A stretch of 17,560 bases of DNA from CAVWGP01 sp963754645 (lineage in GTDB: Bacteria; Pseudomonadota; Alphaproteobacteria; Bin65): positions 1 through 17,560 of the forward strand of contig CAVWGP010000010.1 of the NCBI GenBank assembly GCA_963754645.1, written 5' to 3'. The notes below the pieces were generated by a model. It saw only the letters and a list, made by a program, of their open reading frames with translations. It did no database searches and was not told the DNA's origin. Both the position numbers and the translations under genes were made by a program. Shown here piece after piece: positions 7,437-15,321 of the stretch (its first letter is position 1; every line of letters begins with the position of its first letter).

Positions 7437-8321
7437 TCAGAGCTCTTGATCGAATAGTTTCCGGCTTTCATCCGCGAGAAAGGCCGGGTCTTCGCGATAG
7501 CCGGCCTGCGCCGGCGCTCGGAACGATTGCAACAATCGCTTCATCCGCCGTTCGACTGCCTCGCGATATTCCGGGTGCGGTACGATGTAAAGGCGATTCG
7601 CCCGGATCGCCTCGACGACCATGACGCCGATCGGATCGGGCGCCATGCCGGACGGGCGCTGGGAGAGCTTGCCCTCATTGCCCGCGAGGCCGTAGCCCGC
7701 CGTGCCGCCGCCGGGCCGCAGCGCCATCGAGTTTTTCCGGAGCGGCGTTTCGACCAAGCCCGGACAGAGCACGGAAACTCCGATATCGTATGCCGCAAAA
7801 TCGATGCGCATGACCTCGGAGAGACCCAGCACCGCGTATTTCGTCGCCACATAGGCGGGCTGCTTGGCGGTCGGCAGCAGGCCCATGATCGAGGCCGTGT
7901 TGACGATGTGGCCGGGAAGCCCGAGCTCGCGCATCCGCTTGGCGAAAATCTTCGAGCCCAGGAACACGCCGTTGAGATTGACCCCGACCGACCAGTTCCA
8001 GTGCTCGATCGGCATATCGGCGACATCGTTGGCGCCGGCGCCGACGCCGGCATTGTTGCACGCGATCTGGACCGGACCGAGCGCGCGCTCGATCCGGTCG
8101 CGCGCCGCTTCCAAGGCCGCGACGTCGGCAACGTCGATGACGATTTCTTCGACGCTCGCGCCATCGGCGCGCAACCGTCCGGCCGCCGCGCCGAGCCGTT
8201 CGCGGTCGATATCGCCGAGCGCGACCTTGGCGCCGGCCGCCGCCAGGGCCCGCGCGATGCTGAGGCCGATGCCCGACGCGCCGCCCGTTACGAATGCGAC
8301 CTTGCCCGCGATGTCTTTCAT
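7437..8321 (-). CDS. SDR family oxidoreductase (294 aa)
   Basis: Classical SDR fold with a C-terminal extension. TGGASGIG (12-19) and Asp37/Asp39 (GDIDR) suggest NAD preference. NNAG is at 89-92, Ser144 in NTASIMG, and Tyr157/Lys161 in YVATK. VSVLCPGLVETPL follows. Beyond the core are about 100 residues (YIVPHPEYREAVERR, then a helical end), as in many SDRs annotated in steroid, terpenoid and other hydrophobic-acid catabolic loci. It is the middle gene of the leftward operon, 33 bases from both neighbours. The broken SDR at 17004-17192 belongs to the same general sub-type (LSEVM/GVSVLCPG compared with GEALH/GVTVLCPG). Substrate unknown. Confidence 0.93.
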   Translation of the reverse strand: MKDIAGKVAFVTGGASGIGLSIARALAAAGAKVALGDIDRERLGAAAGRLRADGASVEEIVIDVADVAALEAARDRIERALGPVQIACNNAGVGAGANDVADMPIEHWNWSVGVNLNGVFLGSKIFAKRMRELGLPGHIVNTASIMGLLPTAKQPAYVATKYAVLGLSEVMRIDFAAYDIGVSVLCPGLVETPLRKNSMALRPGGGTAGYGLAGNEGKLSQRPSGMAPDPIGVMVVEAIRANRLYIVPHPEYREAVERRMKRLLQSFRAPAQAGYREDPAFLADESRKLFDQEL

Positions 8322-8354
8322 CTCAATCCGGCCCCACGATTTCGAATGCCCGCA

Positions 8355-10293
8355 TCAGAGTGCCCGCCCCGCCTTGTTGCCTTCGAAGATAGCGTGGCTG
8401 ATCCGGCGCGGCGTCAGGCAATCGCCGATCATTGTCGCCGCGATGCCATCGATTCCCGCAAGCGGGTTGGGATTCACCGCGCGCCCGGTTTGCACCACCA
8501 GAAGGTCGCAGGGCACGGTTTCATCCGCGCCCGATGTCAGGTTGGTGAGCGTCGCCTCGGTCGCGCTCGACCGCTCGACGACCGTCAGGGGACGGTAGCT
8601 TGTTCCAGCACGGCCAAGCCGCCCAAGAAGCGGGCCGACGCTCTCGTGCGGAATGTTCGCGCCGATCATGGCCGAGGGCGTGGCAATCGTAACGCGCCAG
8701 CCGGCAACCGCGACTTTCTCCGCCACGCCGTAGCTGAACCAGAAGCCGCCGCCGTCGTCCGCGAAAATGGCGCGGCCGCCGCCGAACGGAGCCGGCGCGC
8801 CATTGGACAGGACATCAAACCAGGAGCGTGTCGCCGGACCGGCTGCATCGCTCGGCAGCGGCAACGCCATGGCACCGGTCGCCACGACGACGGCATCGAA
8901 GCCGGCGAGCGACTGTGCGTCGGACACGCGCGCATTCAACTCGATCCGCACGCCTTCGTGGCGCAATTCGCCGGCCAGATGGTTGATGATGCGCAGAAGC
9001 TGGCTTCGGTTCGGCAATGACGCGGCCAGCAGAAATTGCCCGCCGAGCCCATCCGAGGCCTCGAACAGCGTGACCTTATGCCCGCGAATCGCGGCGACGC
9101 GCGCCGCCTCCATGCCGCCCGGCCCGCCGCCGATCACGGCAACGCGCTTCGCAGCACCGCCTTTCGTCAATGGCGCGAAATCCGCCCGGGTCTCGCGCCC
9201 GGTCTCGGGCGATACCGCGCAATGCAGATGGGGCATGAAGGCGCGGCAATCTTGATTGAGCCCGACGCAGGGGCGAATCCGGCTCGCCTGCCCCGCCGCC
9301 GCCTTCTCGCCAAAGCCCGCATCGGCGATAAAGGCGCGCGCGGCGCCGATGAAATCGGCGACACCGTCGGCCAGCAATTGCTCGGCCTTCTCGGGCGATA
9401 GCGATCTTCTGGCCGAGGATTACCGGCAGCCCGCACTCGCGCCGCACGATGCCGGCCGCCGTCGCCGCGGGCGCCTCCGGCCAAGTCGCATCTTTCACAT
9501 AAGCGCCGCGCATGCCGATGGTGATGTTGACATAGTCGATCGCCCCGGTTGCCGCGAGCGCCTGACAAATTGCAACAGTGTCGCGCACGCCGAGTCCGTC
9601 CGGAATTTCCTCGTCGGCCGAGAGGCGGACGCCGAGAACGAAGTCCTTGCCCGCGCGCACCCGCACGGCCTCGACGGTTTCGAGCAGGAAGCGCAGGCGC
9701 TTCTCCGGCGTGCCGCCCCAGCGGTCGCTTCGCTTGTTGACGGCGGCCGACAGGAATTGCGCGAATAGATAGCCGTGCGCCGCATGGAGCTCGACGCCGT
9801 CGCAGCCGGACTTGACGATGTTCTCGGCCGAGCGCGCGAAATCGCCGATAATCGTCCGGATTTCCCGGTCGCTGAGCTCATGCGGCGGATAGGGATCGCG
9901 CGGCGAGCGCACGGCCGAGGGTGCCGCCGGCGGGAATTCGGAATCCCCGCCCGTGAATTCGCGGCCGAGATGCAGGATCTGGCAGATCATCTTGGCGCCG
10001 TTGCGCTGTACGACCCGCGCGCGCTTGCCCAGCATTGCGCGGGTATTCTCGTCCCAAGCCTCGATCAGGTTGCGAACGCGCAGCGCCGAGGACGGCGAGG
10101 CGATGGCGGCGCCGGTGATCACCATCCCGACGCCGCCGCGCGTCCGCGCTTCGTAATAGGCGATGTCGTCGTCGGTGAGGTTCCCCTCCCGCACCATCGC
10201 CGTGCCATGCGGCAGGATTACGAGCCGCGACGGCGTCGCCAACCGGCCCTTGGCAAAGGGCGAAAATAGGCGGGAGAAATCGTTCATTGGCAT
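8355..10293 (-). CDS. FadH/OYE-type NADH:flavin oxidoreductase, one frameshift
   Basis: Two-part flavoprotein of the 2,4-dienoyl-CoA reductase/trimethylamine dehydrogenase type. The N-terminal FMN TIM barrel shows HGTAMVREG, GVELHAAHGYLFAQFLS and DRWGGTPEKR. The C-terminal half has the FAD Rossmann motif GGGPGGMEAA and GLGGQF, with a second nucleotide fold around DDGGGFW. The frame changes near 9400-9407 (between LPVILGQKI and SPEKAEQLLADG); correcting a net +1 gives about 645 residues, a normal length. The Fe-S segment reads RPCVGLNQDC...LHC: Leu stands where the second Cys of CxxC is expected. Start: ATG 10293, preceded by GGCGGA, is preferred; ATG 10287 is also possible, and the open frame reaches 10332. 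It heads the leftward operon behind operator C. Likely reaction: reduction of a conjugated enone or dienoyl-CoA; substrate unknown. Confidence 0.87.
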
Positions 10294-10368
10294 GTTTCCG
10301 CCGGGCGCCCCGGCGCGCCGCCGGGCAGGCATGATCGGTTCGAGCCGCGCCGGAATTCTTTCAAAAAA

Positions 10369-10388
10369 ACTATCGACCGTCTAGTCGG
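10369..10388 (-). promoter_or_regulatory. Operator/promoter site C for the OYE-SDR-crotonase operon
   Basis: Minus-strand sequence CCGACTAGACGGTCGATAGT, one base in the shared part away from site B. GATAGT could serve as the -10, giving about 69 bases of leader to ATG 10293. It lies between divergent genes, so it may also affect the binding-protein gene at 10485. Confidence 0.6.
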
Positions 10389-10402
10389 CTAAAAAATTTT
10401 CA

Positions 10403-10428
10403 GCTAATCTACTATCGGTAGCGTTAGC
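10403..10428. repeat. Imperfect inverted repeat upstream of the binding-protein gene
   Basis: GCTAA-t-CTAC-tatcg-GTAG-cg-TTAGC forms a nested stem with a small bulge. It sits between operator C and the binding-protein gene, where its promoter or leader must be. It could be a second regulator site or an RNA hairpin; it resembles no motif elsewhere in the window. Confidence 0.35.
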
Positions 10429-10470
10429 GGCTTGAAGCTCGGCAGCGCGCGGCGTTGCAAATCCGAGCAA

Positions 10471-10477
10471 GGGAGGA
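10471..10477 (+). promoter_or_regulatory. Strong Shine-Dalgarno fixing the binding-protein start
   Basis: GGGAGGA lies seven bases before the ATG at 10485. It decides that start over the earlier TTG at 10455, which would place extra residues ahead of the Tat signal. Confidence 0.75.
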
Positions 10478-10484
10478 CGACGAT

Positions 10485-11516
10485 ATGAAGAACTTCAGGA
10501 AAGACTTGAGCCGGCGAGATGCGATCCGCCTTGCCGGGGCGGCGGGAACTTATGCGGCCTTGGGCGGCACGAGCTTTGCGCAGTCTTCGGCCTGGAACCA
10601 GGTTGTCGAGGCGGCGAAGAAAGAGGGCAATGCCACGATCTATTCCGGCCAGGGCTTGGCGCAACTCAACGATCTCGCCGGGCGCGTGAAAAGAGATTTC
10701 GGCATCACGGTTCAGGTGGTGCGCGATCTCGATTCGGCGCTGACGACGAGAGTCAACGCGGAACGCGACTCCGGCCGTGCGATTTGCGATGTTTTCATCG
10801 ATACCAACCCGGTCGCAATCAAGGCCCGCAGCCAGCAAGGCCATCTCGCCCAGCCAAGCGGCCCGGCCTTCGACGACGCAGTCTATAACCGCAAAGAGCG
10901 CGCGCCGGATTCCACCTATTTCGAGGTCAGCGCCGCCGTCCTGACATTCAGCTGGAACAAGGAATTGCTGCCGGGCGGGATGAAGGATTATCCGGACGTG
11001 CTCAATCCCTCGCTTTCGGGCAAGATCGGCATTCCGGCGACATTGGCGCCCGCCTATGTGGACTTCTATCTTTTTCTCGAGGAACAATACGGCAAGGATT
11101 TCCTGCCGAAGCTTGCCGCGCTCAAGCCACGCATCTACCCGGGCGCTCTGCCGATGGCGCAAGCGGTCGTGTCGGGCGAGGTCGGCGCCGCGCTGTCGAC
11201 GCAGCCGTTGATCGACGAGATTCAGAAAGGCGCGCCGGTCGGTTGGGGCCTTGCGCCCAAGGCCTGGGGCTCGCGATTCTACGGGCAGATTCTCAAGAAT
11301 GCGCCTAAACCAAATGCCGCGCAGGTGCTGGCGAACTACCTGGTGACCAAGTCCGGCCAGGAGGCGATCGCCCGGCTCGCGGCTTCGGCGCTGCCGAACA
11401 CAACCGGCGCCGTTGCCTACACGGGAAATGTCCGCCATCTCGATATCTCGCGCCTGACCCCGGAGTTCCTCAACGATTACCGCGAACGCTGGAAGAAGTT
11501 GTTCCAGCCGGGTTAA
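10485..11516 (+). CDS. ABC transporter substrate-binding protein, Fe(3+)/family 1 type, Tat-exported
   Basis: Periplasmic binding protein of 343 residues. The N-terminus carries a twin-arginine signal: SRRDAIRLAG (9-18), a small-residue hydrophobic stretch, then FAQS near residue 34 as the likely cleavage zone. The body (VVEAAKKEGNATIYSGQG, VFIDTNP, LSGKIGIP, then PMAQAVVSGEVGAAL and LAPKAWGS) follows the family 1 extracellular solute-binding pattern seen in AfuA/FbpA-like proteins. The family name says iron, but members near catabolic genes often bind organic acids or other small molecules, so the ligand is open. It is followed by an ABC ATPase after about 100 bases, with no membrane permease between. 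Expression may be influenced by operator C. Confidence 0.9.
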   Translation: MKNFRKDLSRRDAIRLAGAAGTYAALGGTSFAQSSAWNQVVEAAKKEGNATIYSGQGLAQLNDLAGRVKRDFGITVQVVRDLDSALTTRVNAERDSGRAICDVFIDTNPVAIKARSQQGHLAQPSGPAFDDAVYNRKERAPDSTYFEVSAAVLTFSWNKELLPGGMKDYPDVLNPSLSGKIGIPATLAPAYVDFYLFLEEQYGKDFLPKLAALKPRIYPGALPMAQAVVSGEVGAALSTQPLIDEIQKGAPVGWGLAPKAWGSRFYGQILKNAPKPNAAQVLANYLVTKSGQEAIARLAASALPNTTGAVAYTGNVRHLDISRLTPEFLNDYRERWKKLFQPG

Positions 11517-11618
11517 GGCCCTCCCGGTCCACGTGAACCGAGAACTGGCTGCTGCTGACCCGGCAGCCGGCATTCGACAGCCTCAGCCGAGAGTCCAAGG
11601 TTCGATCGTCGCATCTCC
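11517..11618 (+). other. Structured gap between binding protein and ATPase
   Basis: The 102-base gap holds a near-palindrome centred on CACGTG (GGTCCACGTGAACC, 11526-11539) and a stem GGCTGC/GCAGCC (11547-11552 with 11563-11568). Such a hairpin could protect or attenuate the transcript so that binding protein outnumbers ATPase. The usual permease gene is absent from this place; whether these bases are a deletion scar cannot be told. Confidence 0.4.
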
Positions 11619-12731
11619 ATGTCGCAGATTCAGATCTCCGGACTTTCCAAGCGATTCGGGGGCCGCTCCGGCGTCATCGCGGCTGACAATCTGAACCTGA
11701 CCGTCGAGAAGGGAGAATTTCTCGTCCTCCTGGGCCCGTCGGGCTGCGGCAAGACGACGACCTTGCGCTGCCTTGCCGGCCTCGAGACGCCGGACGAAGG
11801 CTCGATCAGTTTCGCCGGACGGCGCGTTTTCGACGCCGCCGCCGGCATCGACCTCGCGCCGGAGAAGCGCAATGTCGGCATGATCTTTCAATTTTATGCG
11901 CTCTGGCCGCATATGACCGTGCGGCAGAATATCGAATATCCATTGCGAGTGCGTCGGCTCAAGCAAGGCTTGAACGAGGACTGGGCGCTTGATACCGCGC
12001 GGCTCGTCGAATGCGAGGCGCTGCTCGACCGCTACCCGAGCCAGCTTTCAGGCGGCCAGCAGCAGCGCATCGCGGTCGCGCGCGGCCTGGTGGCGCGGCC
12101 CGATCTCGTCTTGTTCGACGAGCCGCTGAGCAATCTCGACGCGCGCCTGCGCGATCAGGTGCGCAGCCAAATTCACGAGCTTCATGGCCGGCTGAAGTTC
12201 ACCGCGGTTTTCGTAACCCACGACCAAGCCGAGGCGCTCGCGCTTGGCGACCGCCTCGCGATCATGAACCGGGGCCGGATCGAGCAGCTCGACACCGCCC
12301 GCCGCGTCTTCGCCGAGCCGGCGACCGAATACGTCGCGAATTTCATCGGCATGAGCAACCGCTTCCTCTTCCGCATGGATGAGGGCCGATGGTCGTGCTC
12401 GGGGGCGGCGGCGTCCGGAATTCCGCCGCGCTGCCAGGCGCTCGGCCCGGAATTTGTCGCGCGCGTTCGTGAGCAGGATCTCCGTGTGCTTCCCGAGAAA
12501 CAACCGGCACCCGAGGGCGCCATCGCGCTGTCGGCCACCGTTGTCGACGTGGCTTATGCGGGACGCCATCTCGACGTGTCGGTTGCCGTGGGATCCGAGC
12601 GCTTCTACGGCCAATGCCCGAGCGATCTTCCCGCCGCGCCCGAAGCCGGCCAGCGCGCAAACATCGTCTTCAAACCCGATGCGGCGGCCTTTTACGCCAG
12701 CGACGGCCGGCGAGCGGAAATTTCGAAGTGA
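11619..12731 (+). CDS. ABC transporter ATP-binding protein (370 aa)
   Basis: All ATPase motifs are intact: Walker A GPSGCGKTT (39-47), Q-loop Gln91 in FQFYALWPHM, signature LSGGQQQR (143-150), Walker B LVLFDEPLSNLD (163-174) and H-loop His201 in VTHDQAEA. From about residue 285 a TOBE-like regulatory domain follows (RVREQDLRVLPEK, AGRHLDVSVAVGS, then IVFKPDAAAFY). Length and layout fit the PotA/FbpC/MalK-type importer subclass, matching the preceding binding protein. No permease gene is present in the window, so the complex must use a permease encoded elsewhere, or the operon has lost it. There is no good Shine-Dalgarno before ATG 11619. Confidence 0.93.
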   Translation: MSQIQISGLSKRFGGRSGVIAADNLNLTVEKGEFLVLLGPSGCGKTTTLRCLAGLETPDEGSISFAGRRVFDAAAGIDLAPEKRNVGMIFQFYALWPHMTVRQNIEYPLRVRRLKQGLNEDWALDTARLVECEALLDRYPSQLSGGQQQRIAVARGLVARPDLVLFDEPLSNLDARLRDQVRSQIHELHGRLKFTAVFVTHDQAEALALGDRLAIMNRGRIEQLDTARRVFAEPATEYVANFIGMSNRFLFRMDEGRWSCSGAAASGIPPRCQALGPEFVARVREQDLRVLPEKQPAPEGAIALSATVVDVAYAGRHLDVSVAVGSERFYGQCPSDLPAAPEAGQRANIVFKPDAAAFYASDGRRAEISK

Positions 12732-12769
12732 CGGCCGCCTGATAGAAACGATCGAAAAGCGAGAGTCCG

Positions 12770-13552
12770 ATGGGAACGCGTCTTGAAGGCAAGAAGGGCT
12801 TGGTCACGGCGGGCGCTTCCGGCATGGGCCAGGCAGGGGCGATCCGCTTCGCGAAGGAGGGTGCCGCCGTCGCCGTGGTCGATCGCGACAAGGAAGCCAC
12901 CGCGCGGACCGTCGAGACAATCGAGAAAAACGGCGGAACAGCCATCGCCCTGGTCGGCGACCTGACCGATGATTCCTTCGCGCGATCCTGCGTCGCACGC
13001 ACCGCCGAGGCATTCGGCGCGGTGAACTTTGTCTGGAACCATTGCGGCCACCCGGGCCCGGCGGCGGTCGAGGATCTCGACATGGCCGCCTACGATCTCG
13101 CGATGGATCTCAATCTCCGCGTCGCCGTGGTCGTGACCGCGGCCGCGATCCCGCTGTTGCGCAAGGCCGGCGGCGGCAGCATCGTGTTCACGTCGTCGGG
13201 CGCCGGGTTGATCGCCTCGCCCTTCAGCCCGATCTACTCGGCGGGCAAATTCGGCGTGATCGGCCTCGCGCGCGCCTTGGCGAAACGCTACGGGCGCGAA
13301 AACATCCGATGCAACGTGATCGCCCCCGGCGCCGTCGACACACCGATGTTGCGCCATTTCCAGCAGCGGCCGGATGCGCCGAAAAGCAGTGCCAACGTCG
13401 AAGAAACGATCGCGCGCTTCGCGGCGATGAACCCCATGGGGCGCAACGGAAGACCGGAGGAGATCGCGAACGCCGCGCTGTTCCTGCTCTCGGACGAAGC
13501 CTCCTATGTCAACGGCGCCGTCCTTGCGGTCGATGGCGGAATGGTCGCCTGA
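12770..13552 (+). CDS. SDR family oxidoreductase with altered motifs (260 aa)
   Basis: SDR fold with some unusual signature residues. The cofactor loop is TAGASGMG (13-20), Ala replacing the first Gly of TGxxxGxG. Asp38 follows the second strand (VVDRD), fitting NAD(H). The usual NNAG is NHCG (90-93). Catalytic residues are kept: Ser142/143 in FTSSGAG and Tyr156/Lys160 in YSAGK. APGAVDTPM and NGAVLAVDGG complete the fold. It starts 38 bases after the ATPase stop, probably in the same transcript as the transporter genes, and converges on the next crotonase. The changes may alter cofactor fit but do not remove the catalytic triad. Substrate unknown. Confidence 0.92.
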   Translation: MGTRLEGKKGLVTAGASGMGQAGAIRFAKEGAAVAVVDRDKEATARTVETIEKNGGTAIALVGDLTDDSFARSCVARTAEAFGAVNFVWNHCGHPGPAAVEDLDMAAYDLAMDLNLRVAVVVTAAAIPLLRKAGGGSIVFTSSGAGLIASPFSPIYSAGKFGVIGLARALAKRYGRENIRCNVIAPGAVDTPMLRHFQQRPDAPKSSANVEETIARFAAMNPMGRNGRPEEIANAALFLLSDEASYVNGAVLAVDGGMVA

Positions 13553-13591
13553 GGCAGCCGCAACGCGCACCATCGCGTCTTGGCGCTTGGG

Positions 13592-14383
13592 TCAACGGTC
13601 GGTCCAGATCGGTGCGCGCTTTTCGCGGAATGCGGCGACGCCTTCGCGCGCATCGGAGGAGTTCATCGCGACATTTTCGGCCATGGTCCCGAGAACCGCG
13701 AGGGTGTTCGTGTCGCCATCGAGACCGCGGTTGAGCGCCATCTTGGTCATGCCGAGGCAGAACGCGCTCTTGTCGGCGAGCTCAGTGCAGAAGTCGCGCA
13801 CGAGCGCGCCGAGGCGCGCTGCATCGGCCGCCGCATTGACGATGCCCCAACGCGCCGCCTCGGCGCCCGAGATTATTTTCCCGGTTAGCAGCAGCTCCTT
13901 TGCGCGCCTGAGCCCGACGAGGCGCGGCAGCCGATAGATCGGACCAGCGCCGCCGAACAAGGAGCGCCGGATGTGGAAGTCGCCGAGACGCGCATCGTCC
14001 GCCGCCAGCGCGAAATCGCACGAGATTGCAATCTCGAAACCGCCGGCGACCGCCCAACCTTCCACCGCCGCGACGGTCGGTTTTCCCATCTCGAACAAAT
14101 CCGCGAAGATCGCCGCGACGCGCTGAACGAGTACGATCGAATTCAGCGAGGTGTCGAGCACCGGGCGCTCCATGTCGCCGAGATCGGCGCCGGTGCAGAA
14201 ATCGCCGTTCGCGCCGCGCACGACGAGCACCCTTACGTCTCGGGCCGCGGCGGCTCGATCGATTGCCGCCGCGAATTCCTCGAGCATCGGCGGGTCCATG
14301 CCGTTTCGCGCCTCGCGCCGATCGAGCCAGAGCGTCAGCACGCCTCGCTCGAGTTCTTCGTGAACGTTGCGGCCTCTGTTCAT
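13592..14383 (-). CDS. Enoyl-CoA hydratase/isomerase family protein (263 aa)
   Basis: Intact crotonase and clear paralogue of the broken gene at 224-1007. The oxyanion motif is FCTGADL (62-68). Glu117 in AGGFEIAISCD matches the first hydratase Glu (rat Glu144). At the second Glu position (rat Glu164) stands His137, in LGDFHIRRSLFGGAG. With one Glu kept and one replaced by His, simple water addition as in classic hydratase is doubtful; isomerase, lyase or hydrolase action is possible. The broken paralogue has the same GDFHIRR segment, so the His is a family feature, not a chance mutation. Second gene of the leftward SDR-crotonase operon, 37 bases after the SDR. Confidence 0.9.
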   Translation of the reverse strand: MNRGRNVHEELERGVLTLWLDRREARNGMDPPMLEEFAAAIDRAAAARDVRVLVVRGANGDFCTGADLGDMERPVLDTSLNSIVLVQRVAAIFADLFEMGKPTVAAVEGWAVAGGFEIAISCDFALAADDARLGDFHIRRSLFGGAGPIYRLPRLVGLRRAKELLLTGKIISGAEAARWGIVNAAADAARLGALVRDFCTELADKSAFCLGMTKMALNRGLDGDTNTLAVLGTMAENVAMNSSDAREGVAAFREKRAPIWTDR

Positions 14384-14420
14384 CGAGTTGGCCGCCGGAA
14401 GAAAAACGGCACGGCGGCGG

Positions 14421-15227
14421 TCATAGCAGCGTCAATCCGCCGTCGATCACGATGGTCTGCCCGGTGATGTAGCTCGCCGCATCCGAAGCAAGAAAAGCGA
14501 CGGCCCCGGCGATCTCCACGGGGTGCCCGAGACGGCCGGCGGGGATCGAGCGCTCGATGGCGGCAAGCCGGTCGTCAGGTACGGTGAGCGTCAAGCCGGA
14601 GGCGATGGAACCCGGAGCGACGGCGTTGACGCGCACGCCGCGATGCGCCCATTGCGCCGCGAGATCGCGCGTCAGGTGAATCAGCCCCGCCTTCGAGGTC
14701 GTGTACGGCACGATCTCGGCGACCGCGGGCGTGAACGACACCAATCCGCCGCTCGAAGCGACGTTGACGATCGCGCCTTTGCCGGCCGCGAGCATCGGGC
14801 GCGCCGCCTCGCGCGCGGCGACGAAGGCGCCCGTGAGATTGACGTTGAGAACCTTCGTCCAACCCGAAAGCGGCAGGGATTCGGGCGGCGACGACCAATG
14901 CGTGCCGGCGTTATAGACCATGATATCGAGCTTGCCGAATGCCTCGATCGCGGCCGATACGGCTGCCCGGATCTGGTCCTCCTTGGTAACATCGCAAGCG
15001 ACTGCGCGGACCTCGGCTTTGAAAGTCGCGCCGATCTCCTCGGCCAAGACGCGGCAACGATCGAGCTTGCGGGCCGCGAGCACGATCCGGCAGCCGCGCG
15101 AGGCCAATCCCGCGGCCATGGCCGCGGCCAACTCGCCGTGGCCGCCGAACATCAGAACCGTTTGCCCGGTCAAATCGAAGAGCCGATCCAGGAATCCCGG
15201 AGCCAATGCCGGTTTGGCCGCTTTCAT
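14421..15227 (-). CDS. SDR family oxidoreductase with atypical glycine motif (268 aa)
   Basis: First gene of the operon read from operator site D. The SDR core is clear: YNAG (105-108), Ser158/159 in NVASSGG, Tyr175/Lys179 in YTTSK, APGSIASG and the C-terminal GQTIVIDGG. The cofactor loop FGGHGELA (27-34) does not fit TGxxxGxG, lacking the last glycines. AARKLDR after the second strand, with Arg at residue 53, suggests possible NADP(H) use. Its N-terminus is about 15 residues longer than in the other SDRs here. Either the enzyme binds its cofactor in a modified way or activity is weakened. Predicted leader from operator D to ATG 15227 is about 44 bases. Confidence 0.92.
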   Translation of the reverse strand: MKAAKPALAPGFLDRLFDLTGQTVLMFGGHGELAAAMAAGLASRGCRIVLAARKLDRCRVLAEEIGATFKAEVRAVACDVTKEDQIRAAVSAAIEAFGKLDIMVYNAGTHWSSPPESLPLSGWTKVLNVNLTGAFVAAREAARPMLAAGKGAIVNVASSGGLVSFTPAVAEIVPYTTSKAGLIHLTRDLAAQWAHRGVRVNAVAPGSIASGLTLTVPDDRLAAIERSIPAGRLGHPVEIAGAVAFLASDAASYITGQTIVIDGGLTLL

Positions 15228-15277
15228 GCCGAACTTATTCCTCGCCTTGCCGCAACGCCGGAAATGCTAGCGGCGAT

Positions 15278-15297
15278 ATCATCGACCGTCCAGCCGG
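15278..15297 (-). promoter_or_regulatory. Operator/promoter site D for the SDR-crotonase operon
   Basis: Minus-strand sequence CCGGCTGGACGGTCGATGAT. The core GACCG-TCCAGC-CGGTC is the most symmetric of the copies (perfect five-base arms). GATGAT is the possible -10. It lies in the gap between the ligase stop and the SDR start, so the SDR operon has its own promoter. Confidence 0.6.
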
Positions 15298-15321
15298 TCT
15301 AAATCGGTCGCCGGCGGCGAA

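Noticed and set aside
5440..9410. Programmed ribosomal frameshifting to explain the kinase and OYE breaks
   Set aside because: No slippery heptamer plus stimulatory structure is evident, these families are not known to use it, and the same kind of break occurs in the unrelated ligase.
11545..11618. Frame reading ENWLLLTRQPAFDSLSRES in the gap, resembling a scrap of an ABC permease
   Set aside because: It is too short and has no membrane segment; the likeness to permease text is suggestive only. Alignment of this gap with an intact relative would be needed.
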